Shown here piece by piece: positions 9,459 through 18,313 of a stretch of DNA of 53,570 bases (the stretch's first letter is position 1; every line of letters begins with the position of its first letter). Under the pieces are notes generated by a model, which did not search any database, was not told where the DNA came from, and saw nothing but the letters and a program-made list of their open reading frames with translations. Both the position numbers and the translations under genes were made by a program. This stretch comes from Gracilibacillus sp. YIM 98692 (GTDB lineage Bacteria; Bacillota; Bacilli; Bacillales; Amphibacillaceae): positions 1 to 53,570 of the forward strand of contig NZ_WIXM01000027.1 in the NCBI RefSeq assembly GCF_010993965.1. Reading direction: 5' to 3'.

Positions 9459-12017
9459 GTGAGTAAATTACTGAAGGAGCAATTTTTAACTCCTGATTCT
9501 GAGTTTTCGCCTATGCCCTTCTGGTTTTGGAATGATGACTTAAGTAAAGAAGAATTAAAAAAGCAATTGCATGATTTCAAATCAAAAGGAGTAATGGGCT
9601 TTGTGTTACACCCAAGAATGGGAATACCAGAGAATATTTCCTATTTATCAGATGAATTTATGGAATATGTGAATTTTACAGTAGAAGAAGCAAAGCATCT
9701 GGGCATGTACGTAATTCTATACGATGAAGCGATGTATCCGTCAGGTGCTGCAAATGGGAAAGTGGTGGAAAAGAATCCGCAGTTTGCCAGCAGGGGGTTA
9801 AAAGCAGATGAGTTAACCATCTCAGAGGCCTTATCTCCCTTTACTTTACATCAATATGACCGTTTAATGGCTATTTATTTTGCTAAGAAAACTAGTGGGA
9901 AAATCGATTCAGAAAATGTTAGCTGTGTCTATCCATTAAATATAGCAACAGTTCAACAGTTAGATACAGATAAGGACAAGCAATCGTTACAAATAGATCC
10001 AAATATCATAGAACGTTTCTTCCAATCTAATGAACGAATTGAAGAAGAGTGGGTTACCTTATTAGTTTATGAAACAGAAACTGGAGGCACTATTCGAGGT
10101 ATTCATACAAATCAAGATGATGGTGAAAAGAATGCACCTAGGTCTGCTGATCTATTGAATAAAGAAGCTGTCGATACGTTTATTCAAATCACACATGATC
10201 GATACAAAGAAGTAGTGGGCGAGCATTTTGGCGATACCATTTTTGCTATGTTTACGGATGAGCCTGATATGCTTGGAAGGAATGCGCGAAAAGGTTTGAT
10301 TCCTTGGACAAAAGGATTTGAAAATGAGTTTTTTGCAAAGGGAAATCATGTAGAAGATATTGTTGGGCTGTTTTATGATGTCGGAGATAGAACATATTCG
10401 ATTAGAAAAAGTTATCAATCTGCATTACATCAGCGATTGTTAGCCAATTATTATCAACCAATCAGTAAATGGTGTGAACAAAACGGATTGGCATTAACTG
10501 GTCATCCTGCAGCTAGTGATGACATTGGGCTGTTAGAGCCATTTCATATTCCAGGACAGGATGTTGTGTGGCGGTGGGTAGCACCAGAAGATCAGAAAGC
10601 AATCGAAGGTGAGCATTCCACAGCAGGAAAATGTGGGGCTGATGCGGCAAGGCATTTGGGCAGAAGAAGAAATATCAATGAGTTTCTAGGAGTTTGCGGT
10701 ATCGATAATAACTGGAATCTTTCTGCAGGTGATATGAAATGGTATATTGATTGGCTTGCGGTAAGAGGGGTAAACTTATTTTGTCCTCATGCCTTCTATT
10801 ATTCTGTTGAGGGTAAGCAAAGAAGCCATGAACGTCCACCTGATGTCGGACAAAATAATACATGGTGGCCGTATTATCGATATTTCAGTCAATATATGAT
10901 GCGATTGAGCTGGGTTATGACAGATAGTGTCAATCAAGCGAAAGTAGCAGTTTTAGCAGAAGATAGCTTTTTGCCGTGGCAAATGGCCAAAATGCTTTAT
11001 CAAAATCAGATTGAATTTAATTATTTAAATAGTAAGCACTTGATAAATGGTGATGTCACGTTTGAACAGGGAACACTCAACATTCAAAAGCAGCAGTATC
11101 AATTGCTTATTATAGATCAAATTTCTCTTGAATCGATTCACCCATCGATAATCGAACAGCTTAAACTGTGGATAGAACAGGGTGGAAAAGTATTGGTAAA
11201 CGGTAATAATAAACAAAAAAAACTGCTGCCAGAAGCCGATTATATTCCTGACTATATTAAAAAACTAGATGAATTGGATCAAAATGATCAATCATTCTTA
11301 TTAAATTATCAATCTGTTCAATTAGCCAAAGAATCAGAAGATATACGAGTTTCTGTTGTGGAAAAATCTGATTTGTACTTTTATTTGATCGTAAATGAAG
11401 GTGAATCTACTTATAACGATAGCCTTACATTACCCCATAAAGGTAACATAGAGATTTGGGATCCATGGAAAGGGCAGTTCGATAACGGTAATGCTAATGG
11501 GAGCAGTATAGAATTAGAACTTCCGCGAAGATCCTCTATTCTTTTAGTGGTAGATCCTGCTAATACTAGTTTAGAAGGAAATGTAAATAAAGATTTATAT
11601 ACATGTTGTATACAACAGCTTGAATATAAACCGAATGTTCGAGTTCAATGTGACCATAAGGTTTGGTCAAAAGAAACCTTAACAAGTTGGACGGAAATAA
11701 ATGAGTTGTGTCATTACTCTGGTACAATAAGTTATCCATTTGTCTTTGAACTTGATCATAATCCAGAAGATTATGATCAAATACAGCTTGATTTGGGTGC
11801 CGTCTATGATATTGCAGAAGTAAAGTTAAATCAACAACTGATTGATGTGATATTTTGGTCCCCATATAAATTGTCTCTTCCTAAAAGGGTATTCCAAAAA
11901 GGAGATAATGTTTTAGAAATAAATGTAACGAATAATATGGCGAATCAAATGGACCATTTAGAATTACCATCAGGTTTATTAGGACCTATTACTCTAACTT
12001 ATAGGAAACAGAATTAG
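9459..12017 (+). CDS. GH106-like glycoside hydrolase (putative alpha-L-rhamnosidase)
   Basis: I start this gene at GTG 9459, eight bases after AAGGGGG; an ATG at 9429 in frame would overlap the regulator and has no binding site. The 852-residue product opens with 'MPFWFWNDDLSKEEL' and 'GVMGFVLHPRMG', typical of GH106-related proteins. A TIM barrel follows, with acidic candidates in 'GEHSTAGKCGADAARH' and 'INEFLGVCG', then a GATase1-like domain (~470-560) and a C-terminal beta-sandwich. GH106 enzymes release L-rhamnose. There is no signal peptide, in line with cytoplasmic action. The family is likely; the exact substrate is inferred from the neighbours. Confidence 0.72.
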   Translation: MSKLLKEQFLTPDSEFSPMPFWFWNDDLSKEELKKQLHDFKSKGVMGFVLHPRMGIPENISYLSDEFMEYVNFTVEEAKHLGMYVILYDEAMYPSGAANGKVVEKNPQFASRGLKADELTISEALSPFTLHQYDRLMAIYFAKKTSGKIDSENVSCVYPLNIATVQQLDTDKDKQSLQIDPNIIERFFQSNERIEEEWVTLLVYETETGGTIRGIHTNQDDGEKNAPRSADLLNKEAVDTFIQITHDRYKEVVGEHFGDTIFAMFTDEPDMLGRNARKGLIPWTKGFENEFFAKGNHVEDIVGLFYDVGDRTYSIRKSYQSALHQRLLANYYQPISKWCEQNGLALTGHPAASDDIGLLEPFHIPGQDVVWRWVAPEDQKAIEGEHSTAGKCGADAARHLGRRRNINEFLGVCGIDNNWNLSAGDMKWYIDWLAVRGVNLFCPHAFYYSVEGKQRSHERPPDVGQNNTWWPYYRYFSQYMMRLSWVMTDSVNQAKVAVLAEDSFLPWQMAKMLYQNQIEFNYLNSKHLINGDVTFEQGTLNIQKQQYQLLIIDQISLESIHPSIIEQLKLWIEQGGKVLVNGNNKQKKLLPEADYIPDYIKKLDELDQNDQSFLLNYQSVQLAKESEDIRVSVVEKSDLYFYLIVNEGESTYNDSLTLPHKGNIEIWDPWKGQFDNGNANGSSIELELPRRSSILLVVDPANTSLEGNVNKDLYTCCIQQLEYKPNVRVQCDHKVWSKETLTSWTEINELCHYSGTISYPFVFELDHNPEDYDQIQLDLGAVYDIAEVKLNQQLIDVIFWSPYKLSLPKRVFQKGDNVLEINVTNNMANQMDHLELPSGLLGPITLTYRKQN

Positions 12018-12029
12018 ATAAGGCAGGTG

Positions 12030-12719
12030 ATGAAGTTGAACAGCGATACATTCTTAGGAAAGTTTTATCAGTTTGGTGAAGGGGTTCTTTTTCTTTTCTA
12101 TGTCAATTTACTGTGGGTAATTGGTACAACGATGGGCTTGCTCTTCTTCGGAGTAGGACCGAGTACAGTTGCGATGTTTACTATCTTTCGAAAATGGTCA
12201 ATGGGGGAAAAAGGATTCTCTGTTGGGAAAATATTTCTGGCTGTCTATCGAAAAGAATTTTGGCGAGCAAATACGCTTAGTTGGCTAATGTTTCTTTTCG
12301 GTATGATGTTGATCGTGAATCTGCAGTTTTTTGCAGTGGGGAATGACACGTGGAATTTCTTGTTTAAAGCCGTATTTATGATTATTTTCTTACTGTATAT
12401 GATTATGCTTATTTATCTGTTTCCTTTATATGTTCATTACCAGACCACATTTAAACAATATTTTAAAAATGCTTTTCTTATTGCTATTTATCAACCAGTT
12501 AGAACGATATACCTTTTGGCAGCTTGTTTTACGCTATATTATTTATGGGTGACCTTTCCTATATTTATTGTCTTTTTTGGAGCTAGTCTGACCAGTTTCA
12601 TTGTCATGTGGATAAGTTATCGTACTTTTGCCCGAATAGAGTATAAACAATCATTGTTACAGGAGAAAGAAGATTTACTGCAGCAACCTATTGTGAACAG
12701 GGAAGGAATGACTACATGA
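12030..12719 (+). CDS. yesL: YesL-family (DUF624) membrane protein
   Basis: This protein of about 229 residues has roughly five hydrophobic helices and the N-terminal plan of the DUF624/YesL family ('GKFYQFGEGVLFLFYVNLLW', then 'GPSTVAMFTIFRKW'). Members sit beside LplABC-type importers in many Firmicutes; their function is unknown. The start is uncertain: GTG 12027, ATG 12030 and TTG 12036 are all in frame, and AGGTGAT at 12025-12031 would best serve the TTG. The stop overlaps the next start as ATGA, so the esterase is translationally coupled. Confidence 0.75.
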   Translation: MKLNSDTFLGKFYQFGEGVLFLFYVNLLWVIGTTMGLLFFGVGPSTVAMFTIFRKWSMGEKGFSVGKIFLAVYRKEFWRANTLSWLMFLFGMMLIVNLQFFAVGNDTWNFLFKAVFMIIFLLYMIMLIYLFPLYVHYQTTFKQYFKNAFLIAIYQPVRTIYLLAACFTLYYLWVTFPIFIVFFGASLTSFIVMWISYRTFARIEYKQSLLQEKEDLLQQPIVNREGMTT

Positions 12720-13348
12720 GTAAAACTAGAATATATTTAGCAAGTGATTCTACTTGTCAAACTTATGATAAAAATGAAGCACCGCAAGCAGGATGGGGGC
12801 AGTTTTTACAAGGTTATTTAAACCAAATAGAGATCTGTAATCATGCGATTGGCGGTAGGAGTTCCAAGACTTTTATAGAGGAAGGCCGTCTGCAAGCTAT
12901 TTTGGACGACATTCGTTCTGGTGATTATTTAGTGATTCAGATGGGGCACAATGATTCTACCAAAGAAAGGCCGCAGAGGTACACAGAACCTTATCAAGAT
13001 TATAAGAAATATTTAAAACAATATATTCAAGGTGCAAGGGAAAAAAAAGCTATACCCATTCTTATCACACCAGTTACAAGGTTGCATTATGTTAATGGGG
13101 AATTCTTAAAAGATTTTGGAGATTACTGTAATGCGATGAAAGAAGTAGCTAACGAGGAAGCAGTCGAGCTTATTGACTTGATGTATTGGAGTAACGCACA
13201 TTTACAAACGATTGGATATAAGCAAGCGAAACAATATTTTATGCTGGATGTAAACGGAGAGGATTGCACTCATTATACGGAAACAGGTGCGGATCAAATA
13301 GCAAGAATCGTTGCTCTACATCTAAGCGATATGGTAAACATGAAATAA
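12716..13348 (+). CDS. SGNH-family rhamnogalacturonan acetylesterase (YesT/YesY-like)
   Basis: The 210-residue enzyme shows all SGNH blocks: 'LASDSTC' with the nucleophile Ser12, 'GGRSSKTF' (Gly block), 'IQMGHND' (Asn block) and 'DCTHYTETGA' with the catalytic pair Asp183/His186. Rhamnogalacturonan acetylesterases of this type strip acetyl groups from galacturonate residues so that lyases and hydrolases can proceed. There is no signal peptide, so it should act on imported fragments. It is the last gene of the regulator operon, coupled to yesL by ATGA and followed by a strong terminator. Confidence 0.85.
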   Translation: MSKTRIYLASDSTCQTYDKNEAPQAGWGQFLQGYLNQIEICNHAIGGRSSKTFIEEGRLQAILDDIRSGDYLVIQMGHNDSTKERPQRYTEPYQDYKKYLKQYIQGAREKKAIPILITPVTRLHYVNGEFLKDFGDYCNAMKEVANEEAVELIDLMYWSNAHLQTIGYKQAKQYFMLDVNGEDCTHYTETGADQIARIVALHLSDMVNMK

Positions 13349-13386
13349 CCCCAAAGTGTTAGGTCGCTTTGGGGTTCAGTATTTTT
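13347..13386 (+). terminator. Terminator of the rhamnogalacturonan operon
   Basis: AACCCCAAAG (13347-13356) pairs with CTTTGGGGTT (13367-13376), then a short T-rich stretch follows. It overlaps the stop codon region of the esterase gene. Confidence 0.8.
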
Positions 13387-13493
13387 ATCACGGTGAACAA
13401 TCGTCCGTTAGTCCCCTCCTTCACGACTTAGAATAATGAAAGAAGTAGAAGTGGGGGATGAAGAACCCCCACTAATGGAAGGCTCTCTTTATA
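13384..13493. repeat. Dispersed repeat, copy 1 (110 bp)
   Basis: This element is shared with 15881-16037: both start TTTATCACGGTGAACAAT, contain AGAATAATGAAAGAAG and a GTGGGGG/CCCCCAC hairpin (13451-13470 region), and end in TTTATA. It overlaps the stop codon of the chemoreceptor gene on the minus strand, where its hairpin followed by a T-rich stretch may serve as a terminator. It has no coding capacity; it looks like a small non-autonomous element. Confidence 0.75.
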
Positions 13494-15633
13494 CTTGGAA
13501 TTTTCTCATTGACTCCTGAAGTTCTTCTGATAGTTGTTTTAACTCATCCGATGTAGAAACAAGAGACTCACTTACCTTCAATTGTTCCTCTGTTGTTGCA
13601 GATACTTCTTCACTTATCGCAGAAGATTCTTCTGCTGTTGCACTTACTTGATGAACGGTAGAAGTGAGTACTTCTTGTGATTCGCGAAGTTGTTTAATCG
13701 AATTGGTAACTTCCTGAATTTTGCTGGTAAAGCCAGCCATGCTTTCTCCTACATTATTTAAAATGAATTGTGTTTCTTGTGCTTGTGTTACTTGTGATTG
13801 GAAGCGAGGATTCGCTTTTTCTAATAACTCTAATGTTTCGTTTACTTCATTCACAATTCCATTCGTGATGTCTTCCACCTTATCAATAGACTCTTTAGAT
13901 TGAGTGGATAATTTACGGATTTCATCAGCTACTACGGCAAACCCTTTTCCTGCTTCTCCTGCACGAGCTGCTTCAATCGCTGCGTTTAATGATAATAGGT
14001 TCGTTTGCTGCACAATATTGGTTAGCATAACCATTACGTCATTAATTTGTTCGGTGCTGCTTTTTAAAGTGTCGGTTTTTTCTACAAGAGCTGATGTCAT
14101 CGATTCACCGTCTTTTGTCTGTTGAACAAGCTGATTCATTTTTTCTAAGCCAGTATGACTTTTCTCTAATACTTCTATAGAACTATTTTCCATTTCGTGA
14201 TTATTATGAAATACATTTTCTACTTCATCATGAATATTAGCAGCAAGGTTGTTACCTTTCTCCGCTTCGTCCGTCAATCCAGTAGCGCCACTTGCAATTT
14301 CTTCAGAAGCAGCTGCTACTTCCTTTGCAGATTGTGACTGCATTTGTGAAATATCTGTTAATTCCACTGCAGCATCAAGGACTTTGTTCGCTGAATCTCT
14401 CGTTTGATGCATCATTTGAGAAATATTTTCTAACATGACATTAAAGCTCTTTGCTAGTTCCCCAATCTCATCCTTACGTTTGGTTTGATCAGATCGGACT
14501 CTTAAATCCCCCTGCTGTGCAACGGCCATCAAACTGGATACATTTACTAATGGCCGTGCAATGGTTTTTACAATTCTAGACGAAATCAAAATGCTAATAA
14601 GCAATGAAATGATGATGATGACTAAAGTAATGAGAAAAATGGTTTTGGTATCTTTCGTAAGTTCTGCTTCCGACACAGATCCGACAAGGTACCAATCAGA
14701 TATTTCTGATTTATGTTGAAAAACAAGCTCCCCATTATCCTCTGTCATATTTTGCTCACTATCGGTTGCTATTTGATATGGGTATGTGTTCGTAATTTCA
14801 TCATGATTAAATGAAAAAACAACATTGCGATTAGCGTCAACGATGCTAACATAACCATTTTCACCAAATTGTACGCCATCTAGCGTATTATGAAATACAT
14901 TTGTATCTAATTCCATTACTAATAAATATTGAACGCCTCCAATTCTTAATCTTTGCCCAAAGTTAACGGTAGGAATTCCATTATCACCGCTAATCCCTTG
15001 TTGCAATCCACCAATCCATGTGGTTGCATTTGAACTGGATTTAGCAGACTCATACCACTCAGATTCAAAAATATTAGAATCAGGGACAGACTGGGAAGAA
15101 GAGACGACTCTTTCCTTATCTGTATGTAATAAGTAAAGGTTTACATTATTATCAATTAAAGCTACTTGTGTTAATACATCATCAATAATACCTTTCAATG
15201 AAAAATATTCAAAACTTGATGTGTCTTCAAATTCGTCCATTTGCTGCAAAGTGCTGGTGAAATCCTGTGACATCAATATTTCACTAACACGGTCTTTATA
15301 ACGTTCCAGCATGAAATCCATTTTATCTCCTGCTTGTATAATCGTTTGCTCCGATGCTTCCGTTACTTTTGATTTAATAATTTGATTAGAAACAAAATAG
15401 GACGAAATACCCACTAAAACAACACAGATGAATACGGTTACTAAAATACTTGTGAAAATTTTAGTCCCAATGGAATGCTTTTTAGAAACGGAAGATTGAT
15501 GATTTCTAGCATCTTGATTCTTATTATGTTTCATTCGTTTTGCTAAAGAAAATAGCTTCTTCTTCCATTGCTTTTGTAACAGCTTTTCTCCCTTTTTGCT
15601 TTTGGCTGTCTTTTTTAAAAAACCCTTTGCCAT
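13489..15633 (-). CDS. Methyl-accepting chemotaxis protein
   Basis: I start this at ATG 15633 (714 residues), with AGGGGG seven bases upstream, rather than at an ATG 17 codons further out. Layout: an unusual ~55-residue basic cytoplasmic N-terminus, membrane helix ~59-81, an extracellular Cache-type sensor (~85-330), second helix ~335-358, HAMP, and a methyl-accepting signalling domain with the conserved hairpin tip ('[20 protein letters not shown]'). It binds an unknown ligand and controls CheA. The gene stands alone, convergent with the pectin locus, so a role in sensing sugars is possible but unproven. Confidence 0.92.
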   Translation of the reverse strand: MAKGFLKKTAKSKKGEKLLQKQWKKKLFSLAKRMKHNKNQDARNHQSSVSKKHSIGTKIFTSILVTVFICVVLVGISSYFVSNQIIKSKVTEASEQTIIQAGDKMDFMLERYKDRVSEILMSQDFTSTLQQMDEFEDTSSFEYFSLKGIIDDVLTQVALIDNNVNLYLLHTDKERVVSSSQSVPDSNIFESEWYESAKSSSNATTWIGGLQQGISGDNGIPTVNFGQRLRIGGVQYLLVMELDTNVFHNTLDGVQFGENGYVSIVDANRNVVFSFNHDEITNTYPYQIATDSEQNMTEDNGELVFQHKSEISDWYLVGSVSEAELTKDTKTIFLITLVIIIISLLISILISSRIVKTIARPLVNVSSLMAVAQQGDLRVRSDQTKRKDEIGELAKSFNVMLENISQMMHQTRDSANKVLDAAVELTDISQMQSQSAKEVAAASEEIASGATGLTDEAEKGNNLAANIHDEVENVFHNNHEMENSSIEVLEKSHTGLEKMNQLVQQTKDGESMTSALVEKTDTLKSSTEQINDVMVMLTNIVQQTNLLSLNAAIEAARAGEAGKGFAVVADEIRKLSTQSKESIDKVEDITNGIVNEVNETLELLEKANPRFQSQVTQAQETQFILNNVGESMAGFTSKIQEVTNSIKQLRESQEVLTSTVHQVSATAEESSAISEEVSATTEEQLKVSESLVSTSDELKQLSEELQESMRKFQV

Positions 15634-15803
15634 AATGAACCCCCTAATAAAAATGTTTTTCTTCTTTTGGTAATAAAGTTTCATTATTAAAGAAAAAAGA
15701 ATAGGTTAATACTACTTATAATAGTTCTAAATAATTATAACATAATTTTCCGGTTCTCACGATATTTGTAGAAAAAACAGGACTTATGTCTTGGTAGAAA
15801 GCA

Positions 15804-15834
15804 ATAAAAAAAGAGCTGCTTTAAAAGTCAGCTC
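15804..15834 (-). terminator. Terminator downstream of the FrnE-like gene
   Basis: Read on the minus strand, GAGCTG...CAGCTC (15834-15813) is followed by seven T's (15812-15806). It would end transcripts running left from the FrnE-like gene through repeat copy 2. Confidence 0.75.
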
Positions 15835-15843
15835 ACTGTATTC

Positions 15844-15883
15844 AAACCTGAACCTGAACTATATTTGCTTTAGGTTCAGGTTT
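15844..15883. repeat. Inverted repeat next to repeat copy 2
   Basis: AAACCTGAACCT (15844-15855) and AGGTTCAGGTTT (15872-15883) are perfect 12-base inverted arms. They lie between the terminator and the repeat; no T-run follows on either strand. Confidence 0.55.
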
Positions 15884-16037
15884 ATCACGGTGAACAATTG
15901 TCCGTAAAATCCCCGCTTGAAGACTAGAATAATGAAAGAAGGATAAGTGGGGGATAACAGACGCTAGCACCCTGATAAGTTTCGCTAACCATCGATGGAG
16001 AGTGAAGAATCCCCACTGATGGAAGTCTCACTTTATA
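15881..16037. repeat. Dispersed repeat, copy 2 (157 bp)
   Basis: This is the same element as 13384-13493, in the same orientation, but with about 47 extra bases (roughly 15960-16006) inside the loop of the GTGGGGGAT/ATCCCCAC hairpin. It also lies directly behind a minus-strand gene (the FrnE-like gene ends at 16045). Confidence 0.75.
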
Positions 16038-16044
16038 TTCAGTT

Positions 16045-16749
16045 TTAATGACATTGATCACCGTCACAGTAACTTCCTTTAGAGTTTGAAAGGTTTTCGA
16101 ATTGGCCTCTCTCTTCTTCTTCCACCTTTTCTAATGCCTGCATAAATGTTTCAATTGGTTGTGCACCAGAGACGGCATATTTTTGATTAAATACGAAAAA
16201 TGGTACACCTGTAATGCCTAACTTTTGAGCTTGATGTTGATCGTTACGCACTTCCTTAACATAACGATCTTGATTTTGCAGAACATCTAAGATGTGTTGC
16301 TTCTCTAATCCCGACTTTTCCCCGATATGAACAAGGGTTTCTAAATCACTCAAATCAGCTGATAATGTAAAGTAATGATACAGTGTATTTTCTACGAATT
16401 CATTTTCTTTCCCAACCGTTTTTGCATACTTAGAAATTCTATGGACATCGAATGTGTTGGTAGGCTTCATGGTGTCAAAAACAAATTCTAATCCAACAGA
16501 CCTTGCTTGTTCACCTAATTGTTTATTGGTTTGCTTTGCCTGTTCAAGGCTCATATTATATTTTTTAGCAATTAATTCATGAATACTTTTTCCATTATAT
16601 GCTGGAGTATTAGGATCTAATTCAAAGCTTCTATATTTTATATGGATGTCTAATTTTTTAGGAAATCTTTCAATTGCTTGTTCTAACCGTTCTTTCCCTA
16701 TATAGCAAAAAGGACAAACAAAATCAGACCATATTTCTATTTGCATCAT
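16045..16749 (-). CDS. DsbA-family (FrnE-like) thiol oxidoreductase
   Basis: The ~234-residue protein has the thioredoxin-like DsbA fold with the active site CPFC near the N-terminus ('WSDFVCPFCYIG') and a cis-proline region 'GVPFFVF'. FrnE-like proteins lack a signal peptide and act in the cytoplasm, often linked to oxidative stress or polyketide chemistry. The C-terminus contains two further cysteines (CDGDQC), also seen in some FrnE relatives. Two adjacent ATGs (16749 and 16746) both follow GAGGTG; I cannot choose between them. The gene stands alone. Confidence 0.88.
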   Translation of the reverse strand: MMQIEIWSDFVCPFCYIGKERLEQAIERFPKKLDIHIKYRSFELDPNTPAYNGKSIHELIAKKYNMSLEQAKQTNKQLGEQARSVGLEFVFDTMKPTNTFDVHRISKYAKTVGKENEFVENTLYHYFTLSADLSDLETLVHIGEKSGLEKQHILDVLQNQDRYVKEVRNDQHQAQKLGITGVPFFVFNQKYAVSGAQPIETFMQALEKVEEEERGQFENLSNSKGSYCDGDQCH

Positions 16750-17014
16750 TCAACACCTCACTTGATGAATAATCTTATTTTTACATAATTCCCATCAACC
16801 TATAAAGTAATATGCTTAAGGTTAAAAACACTTTTTCAAATTGATAGGCACCACCAAAAAGAAAAAGATGATTATAAAGATGACTGTAGGTTTGACGAAA
16901 ACCAAAAACATTGCTTGATCTCTTGCATATACTAAATTAAGTGAAGTTATTTACATTCAAGGGTATCCGTTTATCATCATGGATCAATGCATAATGGTAA
17001 GGAGGTGTTCGTGA

Positions 17015-17278
17015 ATGATGACAGAGTATCTCGAGTTAATTAATGATGAATTTTACTTTGTTATACCTGCACTATGGATCATTGGTTATGCATGTAAAAG
17101 AACACCGTTTTTACCTGATTGGTTGATTATTTGGATTTTATTATGCATTGGAGTATTAGCATCATGTAGCTTATTTGGATGGAGCATTAAAGCAATTGTG
17201 GATGGAATTATCGCTGCGGGGATAGCAGTGTTTGGTCACCAAATGGTCAAACAAACGATTTTCCGAAAAGGATCATAA
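17015..17278 (+). CDS. Phage-type holin
   Basis: This 87-residue protein has three hydrophobic segments (~15-27, ~34-54, ~58-76) and ends with a short basic tail, as small phage holins do. It follows a perfect AAGGAGGTG binding site. It is placed 15 bases before an endolysin-like gene, the classical lysis cassette order. No other phage gene is visible nearby. Which Pfam holin family it belongs to cannot be fixed by eye. Confidence 0.7.
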   Translation: MMTEYLELINDEFYFVIPALWIIGYACKRTPFLPDWLIIWILLCIGVLASCSLFGWSIKAIVDGIIAAGIAVFGHQMVKQTIFRKGS

Positions 17279-17293
17279 AAGTGGAGGTATTGA

Positions 17294-18175
17294 ATGGCTA
17301 CATTTAAAGGTTATCGAGTGACTAGTCCTTATGGGTTTAGAACAGATCCGATAAGTAAAGGGAAAGAATTTCATGCTGGAGTTGATTTAGTTAAACGACA
17401 TCACTCTCCGATTCATGCTTTTAGTAAAGGAACAGTTATTTATGCAGGGATGGGTCAAAATGGTACAGGCTTAGGTGGGTATGGTCATGTCGTATTAATA
17501 CAAGATCAAAACAATCACGCACAATTATACGCCCATTTACATCGTGTGTCAGTACAAAAAGGTCAAAGGATAGCAAAGGATGACTTAATAGGATATCAAG
17601 GAAGTACGGGAAGAGTGACAGGATCACACCTCCATTTTGAAGTAAGGAAACATGCAGAAAACAGACCTCCATATGGATACAGAGGAAATAAAAAGGCCTC
17701 AACACTTGAGCCGACTTCTTATTTAAATCAATTATCTACCTTTAGAAAAGGGAGTACGACAGCTACACTACAAAAAGGATCAAGAGGTGAAAGGGTAAAA
17801 GTATTACAGCAAAAACTATTGCAATTAGGATACTCTTTGCCACAGTATGGTGCGGATAGCCAGTTTGGAGAAGAAACGGAAAAGGCAGTGCGAGACTTTC
17901 AAAAGTCTGAGAGTATAACAGTGGATGGTATTGTTGGCCCACAGACACAAGGAAAGTTGAGTAGCAGAATGAACGAGATAAAAGCATACCCAGGAGATTT
18001 CATTCAAAAAGGTAGCAGCGGAAAAGTGGTCAAAACGATTCAAAGAAAGGTTGGAACAGCCGTTGATGGCATATACGGTCCAAAAACAGAGCAAGCCGTG
18101 AAAAACTATCAGAAAAAATACGGTCTAACTGTTGATGGAATTGTTGGTCCCAACACATGGGAATCCCTATTCTAA
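17294..18175 (+). CDS. M23 peptidase with two peptidoglycan-binding domains (endolysin-like)
   Basis: The 293-residue protein has an N-terminal LytM/M23 zinc peptidase domain (~1-145) with the metal motifs HAGVD and HLHFE, and two PG_binding_1 repeats (~160-225 and ~235-293; 'VDGIVGPQTQ', 'VDGIVGPNTW'). It cuts peptide cross-links in peptidoglycan. There is no signal peptide or membrane anchor, so it would depend on the holin encoded just before it to reach the wall; this supports a lysis cassette over a housekeeping autolysin. The start follows GGAGGT. Confidence 0.88.
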   Translation: MATFKGYRVTSPYGFRTDPISKGKEFHAGVDLVKRHHSPIHAFSKGTVIYAGMGQNGTGLGGYGHVVLIQDQNNHAQLYAHLHRVSVQKGQRIAKDDLIGYQGSTGRVTGSHLHFEVRKHAENRPPYGYRGNKKASTLEPTSYLNQLSTFRKGSTTATLQKGSRGERVKVLQQKLLQLGYSLPQYGADSQFGEETEKAVRDFQKSESITVDGIVGPQTQGKLSSRMNEIKAYPGDFIQKGSSGKVVKTIQRKVGTAVDGIYGPKTEQAVKNYQKKYGLTVDGIVGPNTWESLF

Positions 18176-18189
18176 TCAATTCTTAAAAA

Positions 18190-18211
18190 GGAGCGGTGCT
18201 AGCACCGCTCC
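18190..18211. repeat. Perfect 22-bp palindrome
   Basis: GGAGCGGTGC followed by TAGCACCGCTCC is its own reverse complement. It lies 15 bases after the endolysin stop. It may end the lysis transcript, although the T-run is poor; a protein-binding site is the other option. Confidence 0.5.
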
Positions 18212-18233
18212 ATATGCTTTGTTATCCCTCAAT

Positions 18234-18270
18234 TCGAAACGTTTGCAAACAGTGAATAAAGTGATATAGT
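18234..18270 (+). promoter_or_regulatory. Promoter of the MFS gene with overlapping cre-like site
   Basis: TTGCAA (18243-18248) and TATAGT (18265-18270) are 16 bases apart. The sequence TCGAAACGTTTGCAAA at 18234-18249 read on the minus strand fits the cre consensus at 14 of 16 positions and covers the -35 box, which suggests catabolite repression. Confidence 0.45.
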
Positions 18271-18313
18271 TTATAATTGTTACGTATTCACTTACATAGA
18301 AGGTGATATACAT

